A DNA stretch of 64,000 bases from Hyposmocoma kahamanoa (GCF_003589595.1 NW_020655601.1:28430-92429); one strand, 5' to 3'. Positions 1 through 10,150 are shown, counted from the first letter of the stretch. Made by a program: numbers and translations. Notes: generated from the sequence alone by a model not told the origin.

Positions 1-280
1 TACAAAACCTTTACAAAGTTATAGGAATAGTGAGCGTATTATGCAATAAAAAACTTTTCAAAATACTAGGTCAAAAAAACAATTGAAAAAATCCAATTCG
101 TCGCGAAAAAAAAACGTAATTCTGTATAATTTATATAGAATGTGTTATATATGACTAGAATGGTGGATAAATTTCCTATCATATAATAATATCTAATATA
201 AAATATAAGGAATATTTTAATGACACACCTAACTTATGTTGGAAGAAATAAAATTTTCATTACAAAATTGAGGTTATTTG
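1..280. other. AT-rich spacer, nothing recognised
   Basis: Low-complexity AT-rich DNA with no convincing coding frame, repeat or motif. Confidence 0.5.
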
Positions 281-960
281 AATGAATGAATGAATGAAAT
301 ATTCTTTATTGCACATAAAATTACAATTAAAATACAATACAATAGCTTAAGTATAATAGTAGTAGTAAGTCAATGTGCAACAGGCGGCCTTATTGCTATG
401 TAGCAATTTCTTCCAGGCAACCTTAGGATAGACATTTCGGATATCCAAAAGGGGTGCAACCAAAGAATATCATCATAAATACACTACATAATAAGTAATA
501 ATAAAAATATATACATATCCATAGATTAATATACATATACATACAAATAACAATAATATTATTAATACATACATAACAATAAATACACAATAATATTAAA
601 TGCTTATATACTTTTATACATATGTAGGAAATAAATGAAAGGATAGTAGAGAACAGACGAAATTTAGGAGTTGAGGAAGTGATCCTTGACACGTTGTTTG
701 AAGGAATTAAGAGAAGGGGATCGTCGAATCGATTCAGGGAGAGAATTCCACAATCTGATCGCAGAAATGGTAAAAGAGTTGGAATAAAAGTTAGAGGTAT
801 GAGAGGGCAAGTTAAGTAAGAGAGTATCAGAGGAGCGAAGGGGACGACAGAGTGTAGAAGAGTGGAAAGTAAAGCGATCTTTAAGATAAGAAGGCGTAAG
901 GGAATTGAATAGAGAAGTGAAAGAATATGAAGATCTCTACGCCGATGGATGGGCAGCCAT
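281..960 (-). mobile_element. 3' end of a non-LTR retrotransposon with (TTCA)n tail
   Basis: The minus strand carries the end of a LINE reverse-transcriptase (RT) frame (664-936), then an AT-rich 3' UTR with AATAAAGAAT-like sequence, then a short GAAT/TTCA repeat at 281-298 that marks the 3' terminus. The 5' part of the element is missing, as is usual for LINE copies truncated during insertion. Clade is not resolved; jockey/CR1-like from the C-terminal pattern. Confidence 0.7.
664..936 (-). pseudogene. LINE RT C-terminal fragment
   Basis: About 90 residues open on the minus strand, ending at a TAA at 664-666. The end reads LWNSLPESIRRSPSLNSFK followed by QRVKDHFLNS. This is the extreme C-terminal pattern of jockey/CR1-type LINE polymerases (W-N-S-L-P, then a short F-K-x-x-L/V helix). 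There is no ATG in the fragment, and an in-frame TAG at 937-939 closes it upstream. It is a dead remnant without catalytic motifs. Family identity comes from motif recall. Confidence 0.7.
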
Positions 961-1788
961 TTAATTTGTGCGCGAAATTGGGAGACATTTGGGAGACATT
1001 ATTTCTTCACGCCAACCACATTTCACACAATGATTTCACTGTATTCTATTGATAGACATCACAATACACATACACAACATTGAAGTACAGTCGTTTACGC
1101 GCTCATTTCAATTGCTTTTTCATTTCACAACACGGAATTACTTCACAATGTTTATTTATTTGTCAACAAACCAATGACCGCAATAGCGCAAATTACGACT
1201 ATTGCATCCAGCATTGCCAATTTGTGGGGAATTCCCCAAATTGTGGGTAGTTTCAACTAGGTTGGGGGTTTTGTGGGGATTGGCACTATGTGAGGAAAAT
1301 GTGGGGATTCTAACATTTTATCATTTTGTTTAATCTATCAATTGCTGATGCATCGCCAGTTTGATCGTTACTGTTAGAAACACTGTGATGGACTATATCG
1401 ACCTGTTTTTCAACATCGCACATCCCTCGTATTATTAACAAGCAGCTTAAATAGAATTATTATTAGAGCACTTGGTTCTGAATTGTAAAATTACCAGTCG
1501 GTGCGTGTTGAGTTCACGATTCTTTCTCCCGCTTAAGCCAGTCCCCGGTATGAAGCAAAGCGAAATCAGCTATTGATAAACAAAGCCGAGCAGTTGATAC
1601 TTCCACACCACAACTTACCACTACCACTTTAAATATTAAATATAGGTCGATACTCATTGATTACTTCTAACATTAACATAGTGTCACCAAATCCACAACA
1701 AATAATCAATTTACTTAATTTTGTAAGGCAAAGAAAAATGATTTTTTGTTCAAACTTATTACAGATTAATGTTGAATCTAATTAATAT
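961..1788. other. Unassigned AT-rich DNA
   Basis: No supported gene. Phrases like 'tttgtggggaattccccaaatt' near 1220 and again 'gtggggaatttgtgggga' near 2200 suggest one old repeat on both sides of the SINE at 1789, but I could not delimit it. Confidence 0.4.
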
Positions 1789-2034
1789 AACTGCCTCCGT
1801 GGCCGAACGGTTACCATGCCGGACTGCCATGCAGAGGTCCCAGGTTCGATTCCCGGGTCGGGAGAAATATTTGTATGGCCTACATTTATTTCTCTCGCGA
1901 GTTTGGGTGTAATTTGTGATTGTCCACAATGTAAATAATGTCCATAATGTAATTTGTGTCCATGGCACCCGCGACACAGGGTTTCCCTAGTGCGGGGCTA
2001 TGTTGAGTGTGTACGCTATTATTATTATTATTAA
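1789..2034 (+). mobile_element. tRNA-derived SINE, family A (best copy)
   Basis: A tRNA-like head (about 1791-1863) has an A-box-like TGGCCGAACGG and a B-box-like GGTTCGATTCC, the internal RNA polymerase III promoter arrangement. A family-specific body follows, containing 'ggcacccgcgacacagggtttccctagtgcg', and then a (TTA)n tail. The ends of the head do not form an acceptor stem, so this is a SINE and not a tRNA gene. Other copies lie at 29543 (head only), 52297 and 58290. The copies diverge by substitutions and small gaps, so the family is not young here. Confidence 0.8.
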
Positions 2035-3000
2035 AATAAATAAACGATTTAAGGTCGTCTAATTTTATAATTAGTTTTACTTTTTCATTCTGTTTACATT
2101 CACAGCAAACGTAATAGATTATTACATTTTGAGTTTCTTAATTCTTTATTATATTTTTAAGCGATGTATTTCTAATAAATAATGAAAATTCGAGATGTGG
2201 GGAATTTGTGGGGAAATATGAACTTTGCTCTCCCGAAATTTGAGGATTTTAACCGTGATTTTTGGGGATTGTGAACAATTGGCATTGGCAACGCTGATTG
2301 TATCGAATGATGTGACTTAATATCCAAGGTTCGCCACCTCCACTAGATCTTTTAATATTCTTTACTTTATCCATTTTGCATGAACTCTTACAACGTCCAA
2401 TAGAGTAAAAACCCTAATTGTAGTATTTTTTTAAATAAAATCTACTGAAGACGCGCTCTAACGTGTTTGTCAATAAGTACAAACACTACAGAATGTCTAT
2501 AAATATATCTAGAATAAACTTAAGAGCACTAGTTTTTAGAGTACTAATAGGCTTTACTTGATGTGTATAGAACAATTTTACCAAAAATAATCAGTTGTTC
2601 TACAGATGAACTTAAAATATGGACTGTAAGAGTAACTCTTAAGAGAGATTACACTTAATTAAGTTGTTTGGTATTGAGAAAGTGTTAAAATTTGGACTTG
2701 AGTGAAATAAATCTATAAGAACAATTTCTTTTTTCTAAAACCATTTATAGAGAACTATTATCTAAATCAATACCATATTAAGACTGTTTATAGATATAAC
2801 AGTTTTAAGGCGTATGAAGTGTGTGCTCCTTGGGTAACATGGTAATTTCAATTAAAGGTTAGGTTAAGTTTATTCATTCATATGATAAATGAATAACAAA
2901 TACCGTAAATACTCGTATATTTAGTAGTTACTTTTATTTAAACTTTCACGATTTTTACACATTATTTGATTTTTAATTCGGAACTTAATCACCTATAAAC
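2035..3000. other. Unassigned AT-rich DNA
   Basis: No supported coding frame. The piece near 2200-2280 echoes the 'gtggggaatt' motif seen near 1220, consistent with a SINE inserted into an older repeat. Confidence 0.4.
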
Positions 3001-3017
3001 CATATTTTATTTACCTC

Positions 3018-3062
3018 CACGTTTCGGACATATTGCATCGTCAATGGTCCCGAAGGGACTGA
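3018..3062 (-). ncRNA. Degenerate hammerhead-like motif downstream of Penelope-like frame
   Basis: On the minus strand 'ttgacgatgcaatatgtccg' runs directly into 'aaacgtgg'. UGACGA and GAAAC match parts of the hammerhead core (CUGANGA and GAAAC). The first core C is U, the stem II pairing is poor, and I see no cleavage-site GUC after GAAAC. Penelope-like elements are known to carry hammerhead motifs in their terminal repeats, which is why I note it. Probably inactive. Confidence 0.25.
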
Positions 3063-3413
3063 AGAGGCGGGTGTCTGCATCTTCTAGCCGTGACTTTTTC
3101 TAACTACCCGCACTTGATCTTCATTATTTATTTGTGCACTAGGGTTCTCACTATACCGACACACAATACTCACGACATCCGGCGACTTGTCGGGCGATAC
3201 TTGATGTCGTTTACATTTGCTGATAACTGGATCACATGACGATGAAAGCTTAAAACCATATTCTCGGTTGAAATTACGGTGTTTTTTAATTTCAATGGCT
3301 TCACGTACGATTCTACTATAGTGATGACGAGTTCTTAGGTTTTCGCGATTGTTACACATAGGAAATGAAACTATTTTTCCGGATTTAAATCGCGTATATT
3401 TGTTTTTTCAAAC

Positions 3414-3456
3414 AAACCGACGTTTCGGGCCCTTTACAGGTCCCATGGTCACGGTT
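3414..3456 (-). ncRNA. Hammerhead-like motif, left arm
   Basis: Minus strand: AACC, GUGACCA, a stem GGGACC/GGGCCC with one A.G mismatch, GAA, AC-GU, C, then GGUU. This follows a type I hammerhead layout with a minimal stem III. Core positions 3 and 8 are G and C instead of C and G, a swap that keeps their base pair. There is one extra U after A9. Inference from pattern only. Confidence 0.35.
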
Positions 3457-3804
3457 GACTGAGGTGGTACAGTCTTCAACCAGTTATGTCTAATATTAAT
3501 GCAAACCACCCTATTTGTTCACTATAGTTACAATAGTTATTAATTAAATACCTTATTTTTAATTTTACAAAGAAAACATTCCAATTTACGCTACATTAAG
3601 TTTTACAAATTATTTTATTGAATGAATTTTTATTAAGTTTAATTTATTATTAATTTTTAATAGAAATTAGAATAAACTAAATAAAAATAAGGTAAAATAA
3701 TTAAAAATAAGGTATTTAATTAATAACTATTGTAATTATAGTGAAAAAATAGGGTGGTTTGCATTAATATTAGACATACCTGGTTGAAGACTATACCACC
3801 TCAG

Positions 3805-3849
3805 TCAACCGTGTTCATGGGACCTGTAAAGGGCCCGAAACGTCGGTTT
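3805..3849 (+). ncRNA. Hammerhead-like motif, right arm (mutated)
   Basis: Same motif as in the left arm, on the plus strand, but the core reads GUGUUCA instead of GUGACCA. The GGGACC...GGGCCCGAAACGTC half is kept. Likely inactive. Confidence 0.25.
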
Positions 3850-4150
3850 GTTTGAAAAAACAAATATACGCGATTTAAATCCAGAAAAATAGTTTCATTT
3901 CCTATAGTGATGACGTTCTGTAGAAAGGATCTTGGGATTATGAAGCTCAATCCAGTGGTTTGGTCATCATTCCAGAAAATGATCGGCTGTTGCAGACTTA
4001 TTGAGCTGACGGTTCTTAACAGCCGCGATATGTTTGTTCTTTAACTCTTTCCGCTATGGTGCGTTTTGTCTGCCCAATATAGGAACTCCCACAACTGCAA
4101 TCAATCTTGTTTGTTTATACGTGATTAAGTCCCGAATTAAAAATCAAATA

Positions 4151-4315
4151 CTATTTAGTAGTTCTTTTTATGACACCAAATGATGGGCCAAACAGGAAGA
4201 TGACATGGATAAGAAAGGTGTGAGTATGGACATGACGGCTGATAGGGGAGAGTGGAAGAAAAATACATGTTGTGCCGACTCCACCTAGCGTGGGATAAAC
4301 AGAAGGTAGAAGAAG
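4151..4315. other. Unassigned spacer
   Basis: Contains 'ggagagtggaagaaaaatac' and related purine-rich text. No gene supported. Confidence 0.35.
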
Positions 4316-4572
4316 AAGTGACAGGACAAACAAGTCGTGCGCCTGGTGCTAAGCGACACGCTTGTCCATTGCAGTTGCAGTGCCACGCAAAGCTTTAAAT
4401 CGTAAAGATTTGAAGGCCACTGCCACAGCACCCGTCACCCTGAGACATAAATTAACATGTCCCATACGCCTGAAATTTCGCCAGCACCCCTTACTCTTCA
4501 AAACCGGAACGCAGTAACGCTCACAATACTACTTGGCAGTAGTTCCCTGGAGGAACTCTTTTCAAGTGTCAT
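4316..4572 (+). repeat. Interspersed repeat family 'A' (gacgaacaagtcgtgcgcctg)
   Basis: Starts near 'gacaggacaaacaagtcgtg' and runs through 'ctgccacagcacccgtcacc' and 'accggaacgcagtaacgctc' to 'ggaggaactcttttcaag'. The same roughly 260-bp unit recurs at 7875, 10138, 13604, 19438, 27457, 33655, 35705, 49068 and 52140, in both orientations. No coding capacity and no clear terminal repeats. I treat it as a non-autonomous mobile repeat of unknown class. Confidence 0.7.
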
Positions 4573-4634
4573 GTTTGTTTCTTTTTTGGACATTTTTTAC
4601 TTATATTTTATACAATTATTAATACAAAGATCGG

Positions 4635-4910
4635 ATACTTAGAAAAAATCCTTCAATCCGGCCGGATTCGAACCGAAGTCTTCTAGCAAAACGTGCAAGA
4701 CGCTATGCCAACTAAGCCACGGAACGAACCAGCTGACCTCACGAATGTTTCTATGTACTTGTTTGTAGGATCTTTGTAACTGGTTTTTAACGGCTTTTTA
4801 GCCGTAGTGCTATGAGAAATCTAAATGTTCGATCTTTGGAATTTTTTGAAGTATTCTATCTTTGTATTAATAATTATAACAAACTAGTATAGTAATTTCC
4901 CAAAAAAATA
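4635..4910 (-). mobile_element. tRNA-headed composite repeat, family B
   Basis: The minus strand has 'ccgtggcttagttggcatag' (A-box-like) and 'ggttcgaatccgg' (B-box-like) in the order of a tRNA-derived Pol III promoter, at about 4655-4733. Flanking arms 'attaatacaaagatcg' and 'cgatctttg...attaataattataacaaactag' are inverted copies of each other. Related copies lie at 31385, 50561, 50820, 53630 and 62283. Not a functional tRNA gene: no acceptor stem. Confidence 0.7.
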
Positions 4911-5702
4911 ATTGAACATCATTATGGTGAAACAATAAAACACTTAATTATGTTTTATAATTATAATTGATACGGCAACCATTTTTAAAGTTTAACAAAA
5001 TGACAGACAATGAGTCAGGTTCTAAGAATACGCCCATACAGATGTCGCTCTGTGTGAAAAGGCTTTACACGTAGTGTATAGTCAACATTCATTTACATAC
5101 CGAATGCGAGCAGGCAGGCTAATATATTACTCATGGACATGGAGAGATGTATCGCCGCTCGTAGCTCTGTGGTGATCTGGTGTATCTTAGAAATATCACA
5201 GAATTAATCTAAAATTGGGACCGCTGTTTGTACTTCACTTGACCTGTTATTTATTTATTTTTTGATTTATTTATATATTTATATATTTATATTCAGGTTA
5301 CAAAGACCCAAGTGTATTATATTAAGCCTTATAGACTAACATACATAACAAGATCTATGTGCAAGACTACTTGTTCTCAGGACATAGTACATTTCGTTCG
5401 TTCTTCTTCGCTGTGAAGTCGATCTGACGACTGTTGTTTGATTTTATATTTCCGAAACGAAATAAGGTATATAAATTCTCAAAACACCTTTACATGGGCC
5501 TTGTTTGAATAACGAAATTATTCTCGTAATGTACCTATTCTCTTTTCGCTATATAATCACAACGGACTATGTTCTTCGGATGAGTCGATATACTTAGATT
5601 TACTATATAGGTATTAAATCTATGCTCATACAATATATACCTTAAGGAATAACATGCATACAATATAATACATTTCTAACTAATCTACATGAATTGCACT
5701 AG
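4911..5702. other. Unassigned AT-rich DNA
   Basis: No supported gene. TTTA/TTTATA-rich low complexity near 5240-5295. Confidence 0.4.
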
Positions 5703-6101
5703 TCGGCGAAGTGTGGTGTCAGGTAACCGGCCGCGGAATCGCCGATACATGACACCCTCCAGCCAAAACTCTTTCTTAATGAAAGACGATAGATCTTAGG
5801 TCGGCACTGTCACCACAAACGAATTAAAATTTACGTTGTGGCGGGACTCCTTCCGCTCGACCCTCAGGGTGTATTACTCCACTATCTCCTCAGACTTCGT
5901 GGAGTAATGTAGTCGTGACAGGTACAGCAGCGTCGTCGGTATGGCCGGACGCACCAGGAAGTTCGGTCGTATCGGTGATGTGCCACACTGGTTACGGCTG
6001 GTGGGCTTCCCCTTCCTCGCCACCACCTTTGTAAAGCCGTCCTCATCACACCACACATTTATGGCTCCATGTTTATTTAGAATTCCGTTTCTCATCTGCA
6101 A
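5703..6101 (-). pseudogene. ORF1-like/RRM-like protein remnant of a TE, two in-frame stops
   Basis: Reading the minus strand from an ATG at 6101, the frame runs through a linker (NVWCDEDGFTKVVARKGKP), then YLSRLHYSTKSEEIVE, a TAA at 5874-5876, LRVERKESRHNVNFNSFVV, a second TAA, and FIKKEFWLEGVMYRRFRGR, ending near 5703. The block S-R-H-N-V-N-F-N-S-F and the final F-W-x-x-G-V-x-x-R-R-F-R-G recur in many insect TE-encoded ORF1 or gag-like proteins, as I recall them. All of it stays in one frame, so only point nonsense changes broke it. A shorter piece of the same domain is at 22352-22425. No flanking RT is visible. Confidence 0.6.
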
Positions 6102-6455
6102 TCAGAACATCAAAACTTGACGACTATACGAACTGGTGTCACATCCCACGTATTCACCAGATTTGGTCCCATTTGTTTTTTTATCTAGTTTTTGCCGATT
6201 TGCATCAAATGAGGAAGTGATAGTTAAAACAGAGGCTTATTTTTCAGTTAAACATAAAATATTTTATTGTGATGGGTGAAAGAAATGGGAACAGAGCTGG
6301 TCACGGTGTGTAGAGTTAAAAGGAAATTACGTAGAAAAATAAACCATAACTAAAAAATTTTTCTTCTTCGTAAAGTCACGGACTTATCACACCACAGACC
6401 ACATAATCACACCAATCGTATACCTCAATAGAACAACGTAACGTTAAGTTTGTTT
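6102..6455. other. Unassigned spacer
   Basis: No coding frame or repeat recognised. Confidence 0.4.
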
Positions 6456-6510
6456 TTTTTTATATAAAGAAGGAGGCGAACGAGCAGACGAGCCACTTGG
6501 TAGGAGGTGG

Positions 6511-6735
6511 TCATCGTCGCTCATGGACATTTACAATATCAGATGAGCTGCCTATGCGTTGCCATCCTTTGAGAGCCCTGTAAACACGTTTTTTGAAGAA
6601 CCCCATGTCATAGCGCAAAGAAAATACTTCAGAAGGAAGATCATTCCACACCTTGCAGGTTCAAGGAAGAAACGAACGAGATGCCCGCGTGGTCTTACAA
6701 TGCCAGGTATCTAATATGTGGGGATGGACACTACT
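6511..6735 (-). pseudogene. LINE RT C-terminal tail
   Basis: The minus strand encodes VWNDLPSEVFSLRYDMGFFK then KRVYRALKGWQRIGSSDIVN, closing with a TGA at 6511-6513. W-N-D-L-P-S-E-V-F and F-F-K-K-R-V form the C-terminal tail of LINE polymerases. One in-frame TGA sits before T-C-K-V-W, where this family commonly has L-P-R-T-C. Upstream W-H-C-K-T-T-R-A-S-R-S-F keeps the frame. The element is 5'-truncated and its 3' UTR runs to about 6460. Confidence 0.7.
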
Positions 6736-6784
6736 CTTTTGGTGTAAGTAACGTAAAGACGTTCGAATGTTAAATTTCGTATAA

Positions 6785-6886
6785 AAATTCCGAAAAACTC
6801 AGTGGTACCGAGCCCGGATTCGAACCCACGGCCTTTACTTGAGAAGCGGTAGGTCAAACCATTAGGCTACTACAGCTTTTTTACTT
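6785..6886 (-). mobile_element. tRNA-derived SINE head, family C
   Basis: On the minus strand 'gtagtagcctaatggtttga' (A-box-like) precedes 'cgtgggttcgaatccgggct' (B-box-like) with spacing similar to a tRNA. Family C also occurs at 53262 with its full body. No acceptor-stem pairing, so not a tRNA gene. Confidence 0.65.
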
Positions 6887-7874
6887 TTACGGAATTTTGA
6901 AAATGATTATTACCTAAAATTCAAAATTTGAGATATTACGCCCAGCTTTAAACCCAGATCCGGGGAATAGCCATTGCTACTTAATAATTTTCGAAGATAT
7001 ACTGTAACAAGACCGTCGTTTTGACCTAGCGCAATGCCCACTAGGCACAATCACCGAGAATATACGAGAGCTAGACTGTACCTACAACAGTTTTAGAAAA
7101 AGTTTTTAAGATTCGAAGACTTGTGATGTGCGGTGCGTGATTCGATGATTGCTGCAAACCGTTGTTAAGAAAGCTAAACGAAAGCTGTTGCCAGTATTAG
7201 AGATCTGTGTTTTTGTCAACTTTCATCCCCTATCTTTAAAACTTAGTAAACTCTTTCTCATAGTTTCTAGTCCTTTAGTTTATTTTTATTTTCTTTTTTG
7301 TACCATAGTTAAGAGATTTAGTTCAGTAATTGTACTTTTGTTTAACTTTGTTTCAAATCTATTATGTACTAGTTATAGAGGAGTGAGATCTCCTGATACA
7401 AGTATTTTCATACTTAAAAGAAGATCTCAATCTCGCATGTTGTTGTTTAAATATTTGCGAAGAAATAAATACTTTTTATTTATTTTTATTTTTTTCTATC
7501 ATCCTCAATAATTACACATACACAACACATAGTGGAGTAATTTAAAGGCAAACTAGAGATAAAATTGTGAATCTTTTGTACCAGCATCGTTGCCTGAAAG
7601 TAATTTATAAAAATAACAGCTTGAATATAAATATGAATATGCTTGAACATAATTCCTGCCTTTTTTGTAAACTAAATGGGCTTGCTCTTGATTATCACCT
7701 AGTCTTGGAGCAAAAAGAGGGCCTACGATGGAATGAGCTCGCCCAAAAGACACCTATTCAGTCGCACCTAAAGACATTCGGGTTTTATGTGCTCAGAAAC
7801 ACGGTCCCAGGCATTCCTGGGCTATGCGCAGAATAAAAGCTGACGAAAAGCGCTTAGTACGCCTGAAGGGAATC
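6887..7874. other. Unassigned AT-rich DNA
   Basis: Contains a 120-codon open frame at 7149-7511 rich in F, L, I and V. It looks like translated AT-rich DNA: no domain and no recognisable start context. I do not call it a gene. Confidence 0.4.
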
Positions 7875-8232
7875 TCGGCCAAGGCAAGTAAGTGCCACTC
7901 AGAGCTTTAAACCACAAAGATCTGCGGGGCACTGCCACTGCGCGCATCATCCTGAGACATGTAGCAGTATAGCTCCTTGTAAAAGAGTTCGCCAAGGGTA
8001 ATACTTGTCAACTTATGTCTCAGGGTGACGGACGCAGTGGTAGTGCCCCTTAGAGCTTTGCAATTTAAAGCTCTGAGTAGCATTGTAACTGTTATGGACA
8101 GGCTTGTAGCTTGCCATCAGGCGCACGAGTTGTTCGTCCCGTCACTTAATGTTATAAAAAAAAATTGCCGACCAGCCCCATACGCCTGTAATTTTACCAG
8201 CACCCTCACCCTTTAAAATTGGAATGCTGTAA
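7875..8232. repeat. Family A repeat, inverted composite
   Basis: Three pieces of the family A repeat lie together: a plus-oriented piece (about 7885-7965, 'agtgccactcagagctttaa'), a minus-oriented piece (about 7972-8150, ending 'ttcgtcccgtcac') and a plus-oriented end (8165-8232, 'cctgtaattttaccagcacc'). The head-to-head layout could come from one copy inserting in another or from a rearrangement. Confidence 0.6.
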
Positions 8233-8685
8233 TGTAAAAAACAGCTGTACGCCATGTAAATCGTCTATTAAAAAAATTGTTAAAGACCAAAACAATTTAT
8301 CAACTTTTGAATGGCAAACGTGTCACACTCGCATATAATCTGGTATATTTCTCTGTATTGCTAGAATACCCCAATCATGTTTCCCCTTTTAGTTACGTAG
8401 AAGCTTAACTCTGATGGGCAAAGTTAGATGCGATCTCGTCGAAAATGCAAAAAAAACCGTCCTTACCAAAGTTTCCATGTTAGTGTTAGTTGTAATACTT
8501 GAGTATTTTTAGAAATCCTTGAGGTTTTGAGATTAAGATGCAATGGTATCGTAGGTTTTGAAACGTGTGAGGTAGAGGAAGAGAGGTGCGTCACAAATAA
8601 ATTTAAACATATGCTTTTAAAAAATATAGTGCATTGAAATATCTATAATAACAGTCGAATGAAACCAATTTTTCTGCACATGAAC
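8233..8685. other. Unassigned AT-rich DNA
   Basis: Nothing recognised. Confidence 0.35.
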
Positions 8686-8947
8686 ATTTTGTCGGTGTTT
8701 TGTAAAAAGGGCGAAAGCGCCATTTTGAAAAAAAATTCAGGGGAGCAGAGAGTTTTAACGACTGCCGTAAAATATTTACGTCCTGTTTTAAATTCAATTT
8801 TAAAACTTAAACTTAATTAAAACCACAATTGAATTTCAAAATGTATATATTGTATATAAAACAGTCGTTAAAACATAAAACACGCTCCTCATTTTTTTCA
8901 AAATGGCACTTTCGTTTTTTTCTACAAAATACCGACCGACACGCGAC
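8686..8947. mobile_element. Foldback/MITE-like inverted repeat of about 260 bp
   Basis: Left arm about 8688-8766 ('tttgtaaaaagggcgaaagc ...' to 'gttttaacgact') and right arm about 8863-8945 ('agtcgttaaaac ...' to 'tctacaaaataccgaccg') are diverged reverse complements around a centre of about 95 bp. No coding capacity. Target duplication not identified. Confidence 0.55.
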
Positions 8948-9085
8948 GATATTATATTTCTTACACTCATGAATCTTATTGGATTCCATCATGGAAAAAG
9001 TATTAACACAAAATGGTGTCGACGTTGCGTAGACTTTGAAAACATTCGATTCGAAATGAAGTTATGCTACAGAAAACCAAGGTGA

Positions 9086-9985
9086 TACACTGAGATTTAT
9101 TTATTTATACACCATCAACTTAACACAAAACAATATTAAAAAAATACACACAGGTTCACTATACAAGGTGCCAAGTCACTACAGGTGTATACATCACTAA
9201 AAATCTAATGTTAACCAATGAGATACTAAAGAAAATATATAATTAGAAATATAAAATTACAGTAATAATTAGTTATCTATAATAGATATTTACAAGTTTC
9301 ATAAGTTCAAACAAATTGCTTGCACATACGAAGAAACTGCTTAGTATTTTTTATATTAAAGATATCTATGTCGCCGTCGCCAGTCGTAAGTAAGTCATTG
9401 TATGACTGCATGTTGCATATGAGTCTGTTCAAGGGGGCATACTTTCCAAGATTAGTCCTGCCACTAGACAAAACAAATGTTCTGACTATGGGGTACCTAG
9501 GCACTTTACGAGGAACGTTAAAATTAGTGAGGGCAAGAGCCTCTGGCGACGACATACCTCCATGCACTATCTTATGCAAAACTCCAATATCGATGATTCT
9601 GCGTATGGTCTCAAGAGACAGCATTTTGAAATTGTGTAGGCGAGTATTATATTCAGCACGATAGGGACAGTCGGGGTCTTTATATGTCAGAAAACGAGTA
9701 AAGTTACGTTGTATCCTTTCAATTCGTTCACAATGGATTCTATAATGTGGATTCCAAATTGGGGATGCATATTCCAAGGTACTACGTATCAAAGTGTTAT
9801 GTAAAGCGAGTATGGCAGCCGCACTCCTGAAGTCCCTGCAAGAGCGTTTGACGAAACCCACCATCTTCCAAGCCTTTAATATGATACTATTAATATGGTC
9901 CGTGAAATTTAACTTGCTGTCAAACATGACCCCAAGATCACGGACACAAGAGTGCTCAGTTAGACATACACCGTCCGAGATGGCA
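9086..9985 (-). mobile_element. 5'-truncated non-LTR retrotransposon
   Basis: Minus-strand LINE remnant: an RT C-terminal frame (9307-9982) followed by a 3' UTR with AATAAATAAATC-like sequence ending near 9086-9095. The 5' end is cut at about 9985, where a plus-strand RTE fragment begins. Confidence 0.7.
9307..9982 (-). pseudogene. LINE RT C-terminal domain, 206+ residues open
   Basis: The open minus-strand frame includes LGVMFDSKLNFTDHINSII, then LEYASPIWNPHYRIHCERIE and RIQRNFTRFLTYK. These are the post-catalytic 'thumb' motifs of jockey/R1-like LINE polymerases: L-G-V-x-x-D, E-Y-x-S-x-I-W-x-P, I-E-x-I-Q-R-x-F. The frame is intact to its stop at 9307, but the catalytic F/Y-x-D-D part and the endonuclease are missing, so it is a 5'-truncated copy. 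It can be traced beyond the first ATG (9927) to about 9982 as LTEHSCVRDLGVM. Exact clade not resolved. Confidence 0.8.
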
Positions 9986-9994
9986 GAATAAACA

Positions 9995-10150
9995 AGCTAA
10001 AGCGGCATGCGGCAGTGGGCTGGCCATATCTGTCGAAGAACCGATAACCGATGAGGAGAACGAGTTGTTGAGTGAAACTGCTCAGCAAACGTAGAGTGAG
10101 ACGCCGTCTGGCCGGAAGAAGTCACGATCTGCTAAAGGTTGCTGGCAGTA
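9995..10150 (+). pseudogene. RTE-clade RT C-terminal remnant
   Basis: Across frames the plus strand matches the end of RTE-type polymerases: L-K-x-x-x-A-V-G-W-P/W-A-G-H-I then R-R-T-D-x-R-W and K-R-R-V-G-R with W-x-D-D-L-x-K-V-A-G, ending at 'ctaaaggttgctggcagtag'. It needs at least one frameshift, and stops occur. Compare the larger RTE fragment at 25760-26405. Confidence 0.5.

Larger units (their letters stand above)
3330..3901 (-). mobile_element. 572-bp inverted-repeat element nested in Penelope-like element
   Basis: Two long arms of about 200 bp (roughly 3359-3562 and 3701-3904) are near-perfect reverse complements around an AT-rich centre. On the minus strand the 3' end continues past the arm into about 30 bp ending 'aacctaagaact'. 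The copy at 51380-51738 ends the same way, so this is a defined element end. Each arm carries the hammerhead-like core 'gggcccgaaacgtcgg'. There is no coding capacity. It may be a Penelope-type terminal-repeat derivative or a foldback MITE. Part-copies occur at 51380 (+), 53074 (+) and 60985 (-). Confidence 0.75.
3316..3915. repeat. 14-bp target-site duplication pair
   Basis: The 14-mer ctatagtgatgacg occurs at 3316-3329 and again at 3902-3915, exactly flanking the inserted DNA. It codes for part of the Penelope-like frame (R-H-H-Y). Removing the insertion and one copy rejoins the two halves of that domain. Confidence 0.85.
3084..4127 (-). pseudogene. Penelope-like element, GIY-YIG endonuclease end, interrupted
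   Basis: Read on the minus strand, about 4127-3902 encodes CSCGSSYIGQTKRTIAERVK, the cysteine-bearing GIY-YIG-type endonuclease region of Penelope-like retroelements, then KNRQLNKSATADHFLE. A frameshift falls in the E-H-I-A-A-V-K stretch and an early stop follows HFLE. After the 572-bp insertion (3330-3901) the domain resumes as HHYSRIVREAIEIKKHRNFN, a pattern typical of the C-terminal end of these proteins, and ends at 3084. The RT half is absent. In autonomous copies this endonuclease nicks target DNA for the RT. Here there are a frameshift, a stop and an insertion, so it is non-functional. Assignment is from motif recall but the fit is good. Confidence 0.75.

Noticed and set aside
1791..1863. 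tRNA gene (A and B boxes present)
   Set aside because: No acceptor-stem pairing; sequence continues into a repeated body with three more copies in the window, so it is a SINE.
7149..7511. 120-residue membrane-like protein
   Set aside because: F/L/I-rich translation of AT-rich DNA, no domain, no supporting context.
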